A DNA stretch of 6,323 nucleotides. Origin: an uncultured Bacilli bacterium (lineage in GTDB: Bacteria > Bacillota_I > Bacilli_A > RF39 > UBA660). The position numbers and the translations under genes are program-made. Within the stretch, counting starts at the first letter, position 1. The number at the start of each line of letters is the position of its first letter. The stretch lies in assembly GCA_944363755.1 (NCBI GenBank), contig CALVVC010000059.1, positions 1 through 6,323 of the forward strand, written 5' to 3'. Positions 1-5,602 of the stretch are shown in pieces. Under the pieces are notes generated by a model. The model was given only the letters and a program-made list of their open reading frames with translations, had not been told where the DNA came from and did not search any database.

Positions 1-261
1 ATAATAATTACCAGAGTATTCTGCATATTCTAAGAATTCATCATTATTAATATCTTCTTCAAACTCTTCTCTAGACAAGAAATAATAGTTAATACCGTCT
101 TTTTCTTCACCTCTTGGTTCTCTACTAGTACAAGAAACAGATAACCAACTATTTTTTCTAATTTTCAATAATTCATTAATTATACTATTCTTACCACAAC
201 CAGAAGGGCCTGAAATAACTATTAAAAGCCCTTGTTTCTTTGTTTTAACCATATTATCCAT
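1..261 (-). CDS. gmk: Guanylate kinase, N-terminal 87 residues (cut by window start)
   Basis: Guanylate kinase transfers a phosphate from ATP to GMP to make GDP in the cytoplasm, an essential step of guanine nucleotide supply. The 87 visible residues contain the P-loop GPSGCGKNS (residues 18-26), the GMP-binding segment SVSCTSREPR with Arg47 and Arg50 (41-50), the DGINYYF stretch (55-61) and FLEYAEYSGNYY (76-87), all in family order. The family is usually about 200 residues, so somewhat less than half is present and the rest lies beyond base 1. The ATG at 261 is chosen over the in-frame ATG at 252 because AAGGGAG sits 8 bases before it. That ribosome site overlaps the last codons of tmcAL, and only five bases separate tmcAL's stop from this start, so the two genes are co-transcribed and probably coupled. 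An Asn follows the P-loop Lys where Gly is common; the motif still fits GxxGxGKxS. Confidence 0.95.
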   Translation of the reverse strand, partial: MDNMVKTKKQGLLIVISGPSGCGKNSIINELLKIRKNSWLSVSCTSREPRGEEKDGINYYFLSREEFEEDINNDEFLEYAEYSGNYY

Positions 262-266
262 AACAA

Positions 267-1439
267 TCACTCCCTTATAGGTTTCATCTTATATTCGTCT
301 TCTATTAAACTTTTAATCTTATCTTTGTCAAAAACTAAAGAATATATCTTTGTGATTTTGTATTCATATTCTAACATCTTATCTTTTTCTCTTGTAAATT
401 TACTAATAATAGGTATATCTACAGCTTTCTTTATCTTATTTAAATAATCTTTTCCTTTATTAGAGAATCCTAATAATCTAATATACTTAACTTCCTTAAA
501 CTCTTTAGCCATATCTTTAGTATAATCACATAGTATATAAATTAAAGTCCTAGAAAGTCTAGAGTAGGTTAGGTTTTTACTTTTAACTTTATTAATAAGT
601 TCATCAAAACTATAACTATTAAGTATTTCTTTTTTTAGTTTGGTAGCAATACCACTATCAACTAGATTATAAATAGTTAAATCATTGCAACTTATTATCT
701 TATATTTTAATAAATTAAAATAATCATCTAACTTAGGTATCTTCTTATCTTTTAAATAAGTATAAGTAATAGAAGGTACACTGTCTTTAATATCTTTATT
801 ATCTAATAAAGCTTCTCTTATACTAGTTGCACTGGATATACTCCTTATGCTCATATTATCTAATTCTTTACTATGATAATCATTAGTTCTTTTAATAGTA
901 TGAGGATTAATTTTATAATTATTAGAGTAAATCGCTTTTACATAACTAATACCTAAAATATCATTAGGTAATTTAAAACAATCTCCTGTTATATCTTCTA
1001 AAGCTTTAGATAAAGAAGTAGGGTAGTTATAACCCATTCTTAAATAAACTTGTACTAAATTATCAAAATCAGGGTTAGAAAGCTCAGTCTCTACTAATTT
1101 TTTAATACCTTCTATATCATCAGATTCACTACCAAATACTAAATCAGTTACTCCTAGATGATTTAATATATCAATAGAACCTTTTGCAAAGATATCTGCA
1201 GAAGCTGAGGAGAAAGGGAAGGGAAGTTCTACTACTAAATCGATACCATTTTTTATGGCAATATTAGTTTTTTCCCATTTATCTAATATTGATATATCTC
1301 CTCTTTCTGTAAAGTTTCCTCCAAGTACTAGTATAATAGGACTATTAGGAAACATTTCTTTAACCTTTTCTAAATGATATAAATGCCCATTATGAAAAGG
1401 ATTATATTCAGCGATAATACCAATTATATGATTAGACAA
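267..1439 (-). CDS. tmcAL: tRNA(Met) cytidine acetate ligase TmcAL (YlbM family)
   Basis: TmcAL uses ATP and acetate to make N4-acetylcytidine at the wobble position of elongator tRNA-Met, which keeps AUG and AUA decoding apart; this is known from the Bacillus subtilis enzyme. The sequence shows the nucleotidyltransferase signature EYNPFHNGH near the N-terminus (HNGH is the HxGH motif), then GGNFTERGD, the conserved DLVVELPFPFSSASADIF block, FGSE, and ISSATSIR about half-way. The length (390 residues) is normal for the family. The longest frame begins with GTG at 1448, but the ribosome site AAAGGGGTG includes that codon. It lies six bases before a TTG at 1437-1439, which gives the family-like start MSNHIIGIIAEYNPF, so TTG is preferred. 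The gene ends in TGA at 267-269, just before gmk. It has its own promoter at 1470-1498, back to back with that of xerD. Function is well supported; the exact start is less certain. Confidence 0.95.
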   Translation of the reverse strand: MSNHIIGIIAEYNPFHNGHLYHLEKVKEMFPNSPIILVLGGNFTERGDISILDKWEKTNIAIKNGIDLVVELPFPFSSASADIFAKGSIDILNHLGVTDLVFGSESDDIEGIKKLVETELSNPDFDNLVQVYLRMGYNYPTSLSKALEDITGDCFKLPNDILGISYVKAIYSNNYKINPHTIKRTNDYHSKELDNMSIRSISSATSIREALLDNKDIKDSVPSITYTYLKDKKIPKLDDYFNLLKYKIISCNDLTIYNLVDSGIATKLKKEILNSYSFDELINKVKSKNLTYSRLSRTLIYILCDYTKDMAKEFKEVKYIRLLGFSNKGKDYLNKIKKAVDIPIISKFTREKDKMLEYEYKITKIYSLVFDKDKIKSLIEDEYKMKPIRE

Positions 1440-1469
1440 GACTAACACCCCTTTCTTAAATTGTTATTA

Positions 1470-1498
1470 ATTATAACACTGTTTTATAGTTAAATCAA
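1470..1498 (-). promoter_or_regulatory. Sigma-A promoter of tmcAL-gmk
   Basis: On the minus strand TTGATT (1498-1493) is followed after exactly 17 bases by TATAAT (1475-1470). A TG one base upstream of the -10 box also makes it an extended -10 promoter. Transcription would start near 1463, about 24 bases before the preferred TTG start of tmcAL, leaving room for the AAAGGGGTG ribosome site. Box identity and spacing are read directly from the sequence; activity is inferred. Confidence 0.8.
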
Positions 1499-1510
1499 TA
1501 CTCCATGGTT

Positions 1511-1539
1511 TTTACAAAATTATAAAATAGTTATATAAT
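1511..1539 (+). promoter_or_regulatory. Sigma-A promoter of xerD-deoB
   Basis: TTTACA (1511-1516) and a perfect TATAAT (1534-1539) are separated by 17 bases. The predicted transcription start is near 1546, only about 12 bases before the xerD ATG. The 5' leader would therefore be extremely short and the ribosome site AAGAGGA (1544-1550) would sit at the very end of the mRNA. Its -35 box lies 12 bases from the -35 box of the opposite tmcAL promoter. Confidence 0.75.
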
Positions 1540-1557
1540 AATTAAGAGGATGATGTT

Positions 1558-2457
1558 ATGAAACTTATAACTGCAAAAGATAATTTTTTAAATTACTGTG
1601 AGTTTGAAAAAGGACTTTCTAATAATAGTATTAAAAGTTATGGCTATGAGATGAAAGATTATATTATTTTTTTAGAGAAAAGAAAAATAACTGATACAAA
1701 GAATATTACTAAAGATACTATAACTAAGTACTTAAAATATTGTTATAATCGTAATGAAGATAGTAAAACAGTCGCTCATAAGCTTACTACTATTAAGAAT
1801 TTTCATAATTATTTAGAAAAAGAAGAGAATGAAACAAATAATCCAAGTGAATTTATTGATAGACCTAAAACTACTAAAACACTTCCTCATAGTTTAACTA
1901 TTGAAGAAGTAGATAAACTCTTAGATATAGAATTAAATACCCCATTTGACTATAGGAATAAAGCTATGTTAGAATTAATGTATGGTTCAGGGCTAAGAGT
2001 ATCTGAACTTATTAGTCTAACAGTGTATGATATTGATTTTAATAATGATATTATTAGAGTTAAAGGTAAAGGTAGTAAAGAGAGAATTGTTCCTATTAAT
2101 GATGTAGAAAAGTATTATTTAAATGAATATTTAGACAAAAGAAATTTATTATTAAAAAAGAAACAGTCTGACTATTTATTCTTAAATTCTAGAGGAACTG
2201 GTATATCAAGACAAGGATTCTTTAAAAACTTAAAAGAGATTTTAAAAGAAAAAGGACTTGATTCTGATATATCTCCTCATAGTTTAAGACATTCTTTTGC
2301 AACGCATTTATTAAATGGAGGAGCAGACCTTAGAAGTATTCAGATGCTTTTAGGACATTCTGATATTGCTACTACTCGTATATATACACATATTACTAAT
2401 GAAAAGGTTAAAAATGATTATATAAATAATCATCCAAGAGCTAAGAAGGAGAATTAG
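1558..2457 (+). CDS. xerD: Tyrosine recombinase XerD
   Basis: XerD acts with XerC and the FtsK/SpoIIIE-type translocase to resolve chromosome dimers at dif. The 299 residues match the usual 295-300. Residues 1-95 form the SAM-like N-terminal core-binding domain and about 110-290 the catalytic domain. All six catalytic residues are visible: Arg147 in GSGLRVSEL, Lys171 in KGKGSKER, His241 and Arg244 in HSLRHSFATH, His267 in LLGHSD, and the nucleophile Tyr276 in RIYTHI; the protein ends in the typical HPRA region. Assignment to XerD rather than XerC rests on the LLGHSDIATTRIYTH motif and on deoB following directly, the order found in Bacillus subtilis (ripX-drm). The ATG at 1558 has AAGAGGA seven bases upstream. 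A dif site lies 1.7 kb downstream at 4188-4215, a likely substrate. No integrase-type extra domain or adjacent attachment repeats suggest a mobile-element recombinase. Confidence 0.93.
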   Translation: MKLITAKDNFLNYCEFEKGLSNNSIKSYGYEMKDYIIFLEKRKITDTKNITKDTITKYLKYCYNRNEDSKTVAHKLTTIKNFHNYLEKEENETNNPSEFIDRPKTTKTLPHSLTIEEVDKLLDIELNTPFDYRNKAMLELMYGSGLRVSELISLTVYDIDFNNDIIRVKGKGSKERIVPINDVEKYYLNEYLDKRNLLLKKKQSDYLFLNSRGTGISRQGFFKNLKEILKEKGLDSDISPHSLRHSFATHLLNGGADLRSIQMLLGHSDIATTRIYTHITNEKVKNDYINNHPRAKKEN

Positions 2458-2459
2458 TT

Positions 2460-3629
2460 ATGAGATTTAAAAGAATTTTTCTAATAGTTTTAGATTCCCT
2501 AGGAGTAGGGGAAGCATTAGATTCTGCTAATTATGGAGATGGTGGGGCGAATACATTAGGACATATTAAAGAAAATTATGATTTATTTATTCCTAATCTT
2601 GCTAAGATAGGTTTTCTTAATACGTTAAATATGGATGAAAATACTTTAGTAGATGCTTATTATACTATTGCAAGACCTAATAATGCAGGTAAGGATACTT
2701 TAGCAGGTCATTATGAAATGATGGGAATAACTTCTAATATACCTTTTAAAACTTTTAATGAAAATGGTTTTCCTATTGAATTAATAGATGAAATTGAAAC
2801 TGTTACAGGTAGACGTGTTATAGGAAATAAATGTAGCAATGACAATGGTATTATTAATGAACTTGGAGAAAGACAAGTAGATTATGGGTCTTTAATAGTT
2901 TATACATCAGCAGATTCTGATTTACAAATCGCTGCTCATGAAGATGTTATAAGTCCAGAAATACTTTATAGTTACTGTGAAAAAGTAAGAAAATTAACTC
3001 TAAAAGATGATTTTTTAGTAGGTAGAGTAATTGCAAGACCATTTACAGGTAGTGATGGTAAATTTAAGCTTAATAATGCTGGAAGAAAAGATTATCCAAT
3101 AGCACCTCCATCTAAGACAATTTTAGATGATTTAAACGATAATAATTATAATGTTATTGCAATAGGTAAAATGAACGATATATTTAGTAAAACAAGTATA
3201 AATAAGAATTTAAAAGCTAATTCTAATATAGATGCTATTAATAAATTAACCAATATTATGGACAAGAAGTTTACAGGATTATGTATGGTTAATTTATGTG
3301 ATTTTGATAGTTTATATGGGCATTTAAGAGATGTAGAAGGATATGCTAAGGCAATTGAGGAATTAGATGTAGAAATTCCTATGGTATTAAATAAGCTAGA
3401 AGTAGATGATTTATTAATTATAACAGCAGACCATGGTAATGATCCAACGTTTAAAGGAAATGATCATACTAGAGAAAATGTTCCATTAATATTTTATAGT
3501 AGAAGCTTTAAAAATCCTAAAAGATTGGAAATACAAAACACAATGGCAGTTATTGGTGCGACTATCGCAGATAATTTTAATATAGCAGCACCAGAAATAG
3601 GAACAAGTATACTAGATGAATTAGAGTAG
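2460..3629 (+). CDS. deoB: Phosphopentomutase DeoB
   Basis: Phosphopentomutase interconverts (deoxy)ribose 1-phosphate and 5-phosphate in the cytoplasm, linking nucleoside breakdown to the pentose phosphate pathway. It belongs to the alkaline-phosphatase superfamily with two manganese ions. The metal ligands and nucleophile can be placed by comparison with the Bacillus cereus enzyme: Asp12 (VLDSLGVGE), the phosphorylated Thr80 (GKDTLAGHYEMMG), Asp283 and His288 (DFDSLYGH), Asp324 and His325 (TADHGNDP) and His336 (GNDHTREN). The 389-residue length is normal for the family and the gene is intact. Only two bases separate the xerD stop from this ATG, and the ribosome site AGAAGGAG (2444-2451) lies inside the end of xerD, so it is the second gene of the same operon. 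Nucleoside phosphorylase genes, often neighbours elsewhere, are not in the window. Confidence 0.97.
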   Translation: MRFKRIFLIVLDSLGVGEALDSANYGDGGANTLGHIKENYDLFIPNLAKIGFLNTLNMDENTLVDAYYTIARPNNAGKDTLAGHYEMMGITSNIPFKTFNENGFPIELIDEIETVTGRRVIGNKCSNDNGIINELGERQVDYGSLIVYTSADSDLQIAAHEDVISPEILYSYCEKVRKLTLKDDFLVGRVIARPFTGSDGKFKLNNAGRKDYPIAPPSKTILDDLNDNNYNVIAIGKMNDIFSKTSINKNLKANSNIDAINKLTNIMDKKFTGLCMVNLCDFDSLYGHLRDVEGYAKAIEELDVEIPMVLNKLEVDDLLIITADHGNDPTFKGNDHTRENVPLIFYSRSFKNPKRLEIQNTMAVIGATIADNFNIAAPEIGTSILDELE

Positions 3630-3646
3630 GGAAGAGTAGAGTAAAA

Positions 3647-3674
3647 AAAGACTAGTAGATTTCTACTAGTTTTC
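3647..3674. terminator. Bidirectional intrinsic terminator between deoB and the DUF1540 gene
   Basis: ACTAGTAGA (3651-3659) and TCTACTAGT (3662-3670) form a perfect inverted repeat, extended by a G-T pair and flanking A-T pairs. On the plus strand TTTT and then CTTCTTC follow the hairpin, ending the xerD-deoB transcript. On the minus strand CTTTTTTT follows it, ending the DUF1540 transcript. The stop codon of the minus-strand gene (3666-3668) lies within the stem. Confidence 0.88.
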
Positions 3675-3845
3675 TTCTTCATTTTTTTCAAAACTTGAAC
3701 ATACAGTCTGTTCTTGATCGCAAACATCATCTTTTGGGCAATCACAAGTACTACTTACTTTAATCTCTTCTAAATTGCATTCTTGATTGTTACTATTATA
3801 TTTACAACTATCAACATCACATTTAATACTTTGTTTCTTTTTCAT
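3666..3845 (-). CDS. Small cysteine-rich DUF1540-type protein
   Basis: This 59-residue protein has seven cysteines (9, 14, 23, 34, 36, 42, 49). Its pattern IKCDVDSCKYN, then Cys23, then IKV and a terminal TVCSSF matches the DUF1540 family of small Bacillota proteins. Family function is unknown; the cysteines suggest metal binding, which is inference. Three extra cysteines (34, 36, 42) sit between the third and fourth family cysteines. The C-terminus is acidic (FEKNEEEN). A GTG at 3863 would add six residues, but it lies next to the ribosome site itself: AAGGAG stands nine bases before the ATG at 3845, which is therefore chosen. The gene ends in two tandem TAG codons inside the terminator shared with deoB. 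No strong sigma-A promoter is visible upstream, but a 15-bp direct repeat occurs at 3893-3930. Confidence 0.85.
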   Translation of the reverse strand: MKKKQSIKCDVDSCKYNSNNQECNLEEIKVSSTCDCPKDDVCDQEQTVCSSFEKNEEEN

Positions 3846-3892
3846 TTTATCTCTCTCCTTCACTATTAATATTTCCCAAAAATATAATATTA

Positions 3893-3930
3893 TTCCCCTA
3901 TTTTAAAAAATTCACTTCCCCTACTTTAAA
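3893..3930. repeat. Two direct copies of a 15-bp motif upstream of the DUF1540 gene
   Basis: TTCCCCTATTTTAAA (3893-3907) and TTCCCCTACTTTAAA (3916-3930) match at 14 of 15 bases and are 23 bases apart start to start, about two helical turns. Read on the DUF1540 strand they are TTTAAAnTAGGGGAA. Their place 48-85 bases upstream of that gene's start suggests a regulator-binding or alternative-sigma element. The binding protein is not identifiable. Confidence 0.5.
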
Positions 3931-4187
3931 TTTTAATTAAAAGGGCAGGTATAATATAATAATACTTTATATATAAAAATGTATAATAGTTTTTAATAAA
4001 TATAGAGTTTAATGAAGTTATTTATATATAATAGTTTGTAGTATAGTTCATTGATTATTTATTATTAGTTATTAGGATTAACTAAAAAAAGTTTTAAAAT
4101 TAAATTAAACTCATAGTTTATATAATAAACATAAGTCATAAAAACCTAATAATTAACAACTATTCATCTTTTAAATCATTTTATCTT

Positions 4188-4215
4188 ACTTCCTATAATA
4201 TATATTATGTTAACT
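4188..4215 (+). other. dif: dif site, XerC/XerD recombination site for chromosome dimer resolution
   Basis: The 28 bases divide into the standard parts: XerC arm ACTTCCTATAA (4188-4198), central hexamer TATATA (4199-4204) and XerD arm TTATGTTAACT (4205-4215). Against the Bacillus subtilis dif as I remember it, the match is 26 of 28, with differences in position 9 of the XerC arm and position 8 of the XerD arm. The XerD arm also differs by only one base from that of Escherichia coli dif (TTATGTTAAAT). XerC and XerD bind the two arms and exchange strands at the borders of the central hexamer, converting dimeric chromosomes to monomers when activated by an FtsK-type translocase. It lies in non-coding DNA, with xerD 1.7 kb to the left. 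It marks the probable replication terminus. A dif-like site on an integrated element is possible, but no element genes are seen and no second copy occurs in the window. Confidence 0.93.
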
Positions 4216-4258
4216 AATGCAAATAGCACAAATAAAATCTTTTCTTTTCATTAGTTAA
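4210..4258. repeat. 10-bp inverted repeat whose left arm overlaps the dif XerD arm
   Basis: TTAACTAATG (4210-4219) recurs inverted as CATTAGTTAA (4249-4258), with 29 bases between. Similarity extends outward so that bases 4253-4263 are a 9-of-11 inverted match to the XerD arm of dif. It also lies just past the stop of the 106-residue gene, but no T-run follows on that strand, so it is not a standard terminator. It may be a second weak Xer half-site, a cruciform or chance. Confidence 0.6.
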
Positions 4259-4264
4259 TATAGA

Positions 4265-4585
4265 TTATAAAGAAGAAAATAAAGTAACAAAAAACATAAT
4301 AATAAAAATAGATAAACAAATTAATGCTGGTATTAATGTTAATTCATATAATGTTTTAGATTGTTTTTTAGAATTTGAAGAATCATCATTATCATCTAAT
4401 AATTCTATCTTTTTTTCTTTATTAAAAGGCATTAATAATTTCTTATTAATACTTGATAAATAAACAATAATAAAAATTAATAATATTATTAAAAGTATAG
4501 GAAAAACATAAGTTAAAAACAAACCATAATAATAATTATATGTTACTATATTAGAAATATTTTCTACTGTATCGTATTTAAACAT
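4265..4585 (-). CDS. Small membrane protein of unknown function, two transmembrane segments
   Basis: I do not recognise the family of this 106-residue protein. Two strongly hydrophobic stretches (about 21-44 and 82-104) look like membrane helices. They are joined by a polar linker with a basic part (INKKLLMPFNKEKK, 46-59) followed by an acidic, Ser/Asn-rich part (LLDDNDDSSNSKK). By the positive-inside rule the linker is probably cytoplasmic, with both termini outside; that is inference. There is no signal-peptide cleavage site or catalytic motif. The ATG at 4585 has AGAGGTG seven bases upstream and an extended -10 promoter at 4608-4616, so it is its own transcription unit. It is the first gene to the right of dif. 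Its codon use is AT-rich like the surroundings. Coding is well supported by start signals and the amphipathic layout; the function is open. Confidence 0.78.
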   Translation of the reverse strand: MFKYDTVENISNIVTYNYYYGLFLTYVFPILLIILLIFIIVYLSSINKKLLMPFNKEKKIELLDDNDDSSNSKKQSKTLYELTLIPALICLSIFIIMFFVTLFSSL

Positions 4586-4607
4586 TTAAAAGCACCTCTG
4601 CTATTTA

Positions 4608-4616
4608 ATTATATCA
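4608..4616 (-). promoter_or_regulatory. Extended -10 promoter of the 106-residue membrane protein gene
   Basis: Minus-strand TGATATAAT (4616-4608) fits the extended -10 form TGnTATAAT. No good -35 box lies 16-18 bases upstream, which is usual for extended -10 promoters. The start of transcription would be near 4601, about 16 bases before the ATG. Two copies of TGTAAA at an 11-base pitch (4668-4652) lie upstream of where the -35 would be. Confidence 0.62.
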
Positions 4617-4677
4617 AAAAGCATATAACTACTACCCTACTCTTTAATTACTTTACACTTAGTTTACATCACATATA

Positions 4678-4709
4678 AATAATAACTAGATAAAAATCTA
4701 GTTATTATT
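4678..4709 (-). terminator. Hairpin terminator of the helix-turn-helix / small peptide operon
   Basis: Bases 4678-4691 and 4696-4709 are perfect 14-bp complements around a four-base loop, with ACTAGAT/ATCTAGT as the inner stem. On the minus strand the distal arm and following bases (TTATTATTTATAT) are T-rich, as expected for an intrinsic terminator in AT-rich DNA, although there is no unbroken T-run. The TAG stop of the 36-residue gene (4698-4700) lies inside the stem. Terminator function is inferred from position. Confidence 0.68.
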
Positions 4710-4808
4710 CTCACTATTAAAATTATTGTTATATAATAAATTATCTATTAAATTTGTTAGTGCTCTAAAAATTATTAAAACAGCTACTAAAACTAAAAAG
4801 GTATACAT
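4698..4808 (-). CDS. 36-residue single-span membrane peptide
   Basis: A short open frame starting with ATG at 4808 encodes MYTFLVLVAVLIIFRALTNL (residues 1-20), followed by a polar, asparagine-rich tail ending in FNSENNN. Residues 2-14 are wholly hydrophobic, and with Arg15 and the amphipathic stretch 16-26 this looks like a small membrane-anchored peptide. Support comes from context: the start is four bases after the TAG of the helix-turn-helix gene, and AGAAAGG in that gene's last codons is positioned nine bases before the ATG. The frame runs exactly into the terminator hairpin, and its TAG lies inside the stem. It is probably translationally coupled to the upstream gene. The family is not recognised. 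It could be a leader-like or chance frame, but spacing at both ends argues for a real gene. Possible roles, such as a membrane partner of the DNA-binding protein or a toxin-like peptide, are speculation. Confidence 0.6.
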   Translation of the reverse strand: MYTFLVLVAVLIIFRALTNLIDNLLYNNNFNSENNN

Positions 4809-4812
4809 ATTT

Positions 4813-5580
4813 CTATACCTTTCTTGATTGTATTTCAGCTATTTTTTCAAGTACTTCTTTAGCATTAGTTTCATTAATCTCACTATATCCTAACTCTCTT
4901 AAAGCTTGAACTTTAGCAGTATTTAACTCTTGAGTACGACTAAGTTTTTCTTCTTTTTTCGCTTCTATATCTTGTACAAATCTCTTATGAGTTTCAGCTA
5001 TCTTATTTTTAGATGCTCCACCATTATGATACAAAGTCATTGCAGAAAACAATATACTTTCAAATATAAACTGTTTATCTTTATCAAAAGCAAAATCCAT
5101 AGCATTAGTAAATCCCATAGATTTAGACATATATGCTAGTATATATCTAAGTTCATCATTAGTTTCCATAGATTGTAAATAATGATACAAATAAACATAT
5201 GAATTATAAGTAATTTTTGTTTTGTCTTCTAATAATTTCTCCTTTAATAAATTAATGATATCAGCAAGAATCTCTTGTTCTTTTTTATTAAAATTCTTTA
5301 AATCAGCTAACACCTCTCTATTAGAAGAATCTTTTACTCCTTCATTTAATCTATTTTCAACTTCAATGATATAATCACTTGTAACATTTACTCCACTTAC
5401 TCCATCTTCATCTTCTATATTTAATAAAGCAAGCAACCTTACAGCCTTTTCTTTAGGCCATTCTTTTAAACTTTCCATTGCTAAATAATTATATAACATC
5501 TGTCTTGATACTCCTAAATATTTAGCAAGTCTTACCTTTGATATTCCAAGTTCACTTAATAGATTATTTAAGTCTTTCAT
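4813..5580 (-). CDS. Helix-turn-helix protein of unknown function, 255 residues
   Basis: Residues about 12-33 (GISKVRLAKYLGVSRQMLYNYL) form a clear Cro/XRE-like helix-turn-helix, with GVSRQMLYNYL as turn and recognition helix. The remaining about 220 residues are charged and apparently helical, without membrane segments or any enzyme motif I recognise. A lysine/glutamate-rich stretch (about 195-220) may form a coiled coil. It is much longer than a typical phage repressor. The longest frame begins with GTG at 5592. The ATG at 5580 is preferred because AGGTG lies nine bases upstream and the predicted transcript starts near 5596. The promoter at 5603-5631 has a palindrome over the -35 box, which suggests self-repression. 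It is followed within four bases by the 36-residue membrane peptide gene and shares its terminator. DNA binding is well supported; the regulated target and the role of the C-terminal part are unknown. Confidence 0.85.
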   Translation of the reverse strand: MKDLNNLLSELGISKVRLAKYLGVSRQMLYNYLAMESLKEWPKEKAVRLLALLNIEDEDGVSGVNVTSDYIIEVENRLNEGVKDSSNREVLADLKNFNKKEQEILADIINLLKEKLLEDKTKITYNSYVYLYHYLQSMETNDELRYILAYMSKSMGFTNAMDFAFDKDKQFIFESILFSAMTLYHNGGASKNKIAETHKRFVQDIEAKKEEKLSRTQELNTAKVQALRELGYSEINETNAKEVLEKIAEIQSRKV

Positions 5581-5602
5581 GTCACACACCACCTATAATA
5601 CA

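Larger units (their letters stand above)
3846..4264. other. AT-rich non-coding region containing dif
   Basis: About 420 bases with no credible gene on either strand: all ATG-initiated frames are short and lack good ribosome sites. It is markedly more AT-rich than its neighbours. Its recognisable contents are the DUF1540 leader, a direct repeat (3893-3930), imperfect inverted repeats, and the dif site at 4188-4215. A TATAAT on the plus strand at 3950-3955 has no convincing -35 box or gene downstream. Non-coding flanks are usual for a dif site. Confidence 0.7.

Noticed and set aside
267..1448. Mycoplasma-type genetic code
   Set aside because: Tryptophan is encoded by TGG in several genes and TGA ends tmcAL at the family-typical length.
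1558..2457. xerD as a phage or mobile-element integrase
   Set aside because: Length, motif details and the directly following deoB fit housekeeping XerD; no excisionase, attachment repeats or phage genes are nearby.
3494..3745. Minus-strand open frame opposite the deoB end
   Set aside because: It overlaps deoB, the terminator and the DUF1540 gene in other frames and resembles no protein.
3950..3955. TATAAT on the plus strand in the non-coding region
   Set aside because: No -35-like hexamer at 16-18 bases and no gene or structured RNA follows on the plus strand; such hexamers are expected often in this AT-rich stretch.
4062..4139. Minus-strand frame of about 24 codons in the non-coding region
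   Set aside because: The upstream sequence has only a weak AGG at poor strength, the peptide has no recognisable composition, and nothing in the context supports it.
4062..4160. Imperfect inverted repeat TTATTAGTTATTAGG / CCTAATAATTAACAA (13 of 15) left of dif
   Set aside because: Arms are AT-rich, far apart and imperfect, and there is no T-run or gene relation; it may be chance in low-complexity DNA.
4188..4215. Single-recombinase difSL/difH type site
   Set aside because: The site has the classic 11-6-11 XerC/XerD architecture and matches Bacillus dif far better than the streptococcal or epsilonproteobacterial types.
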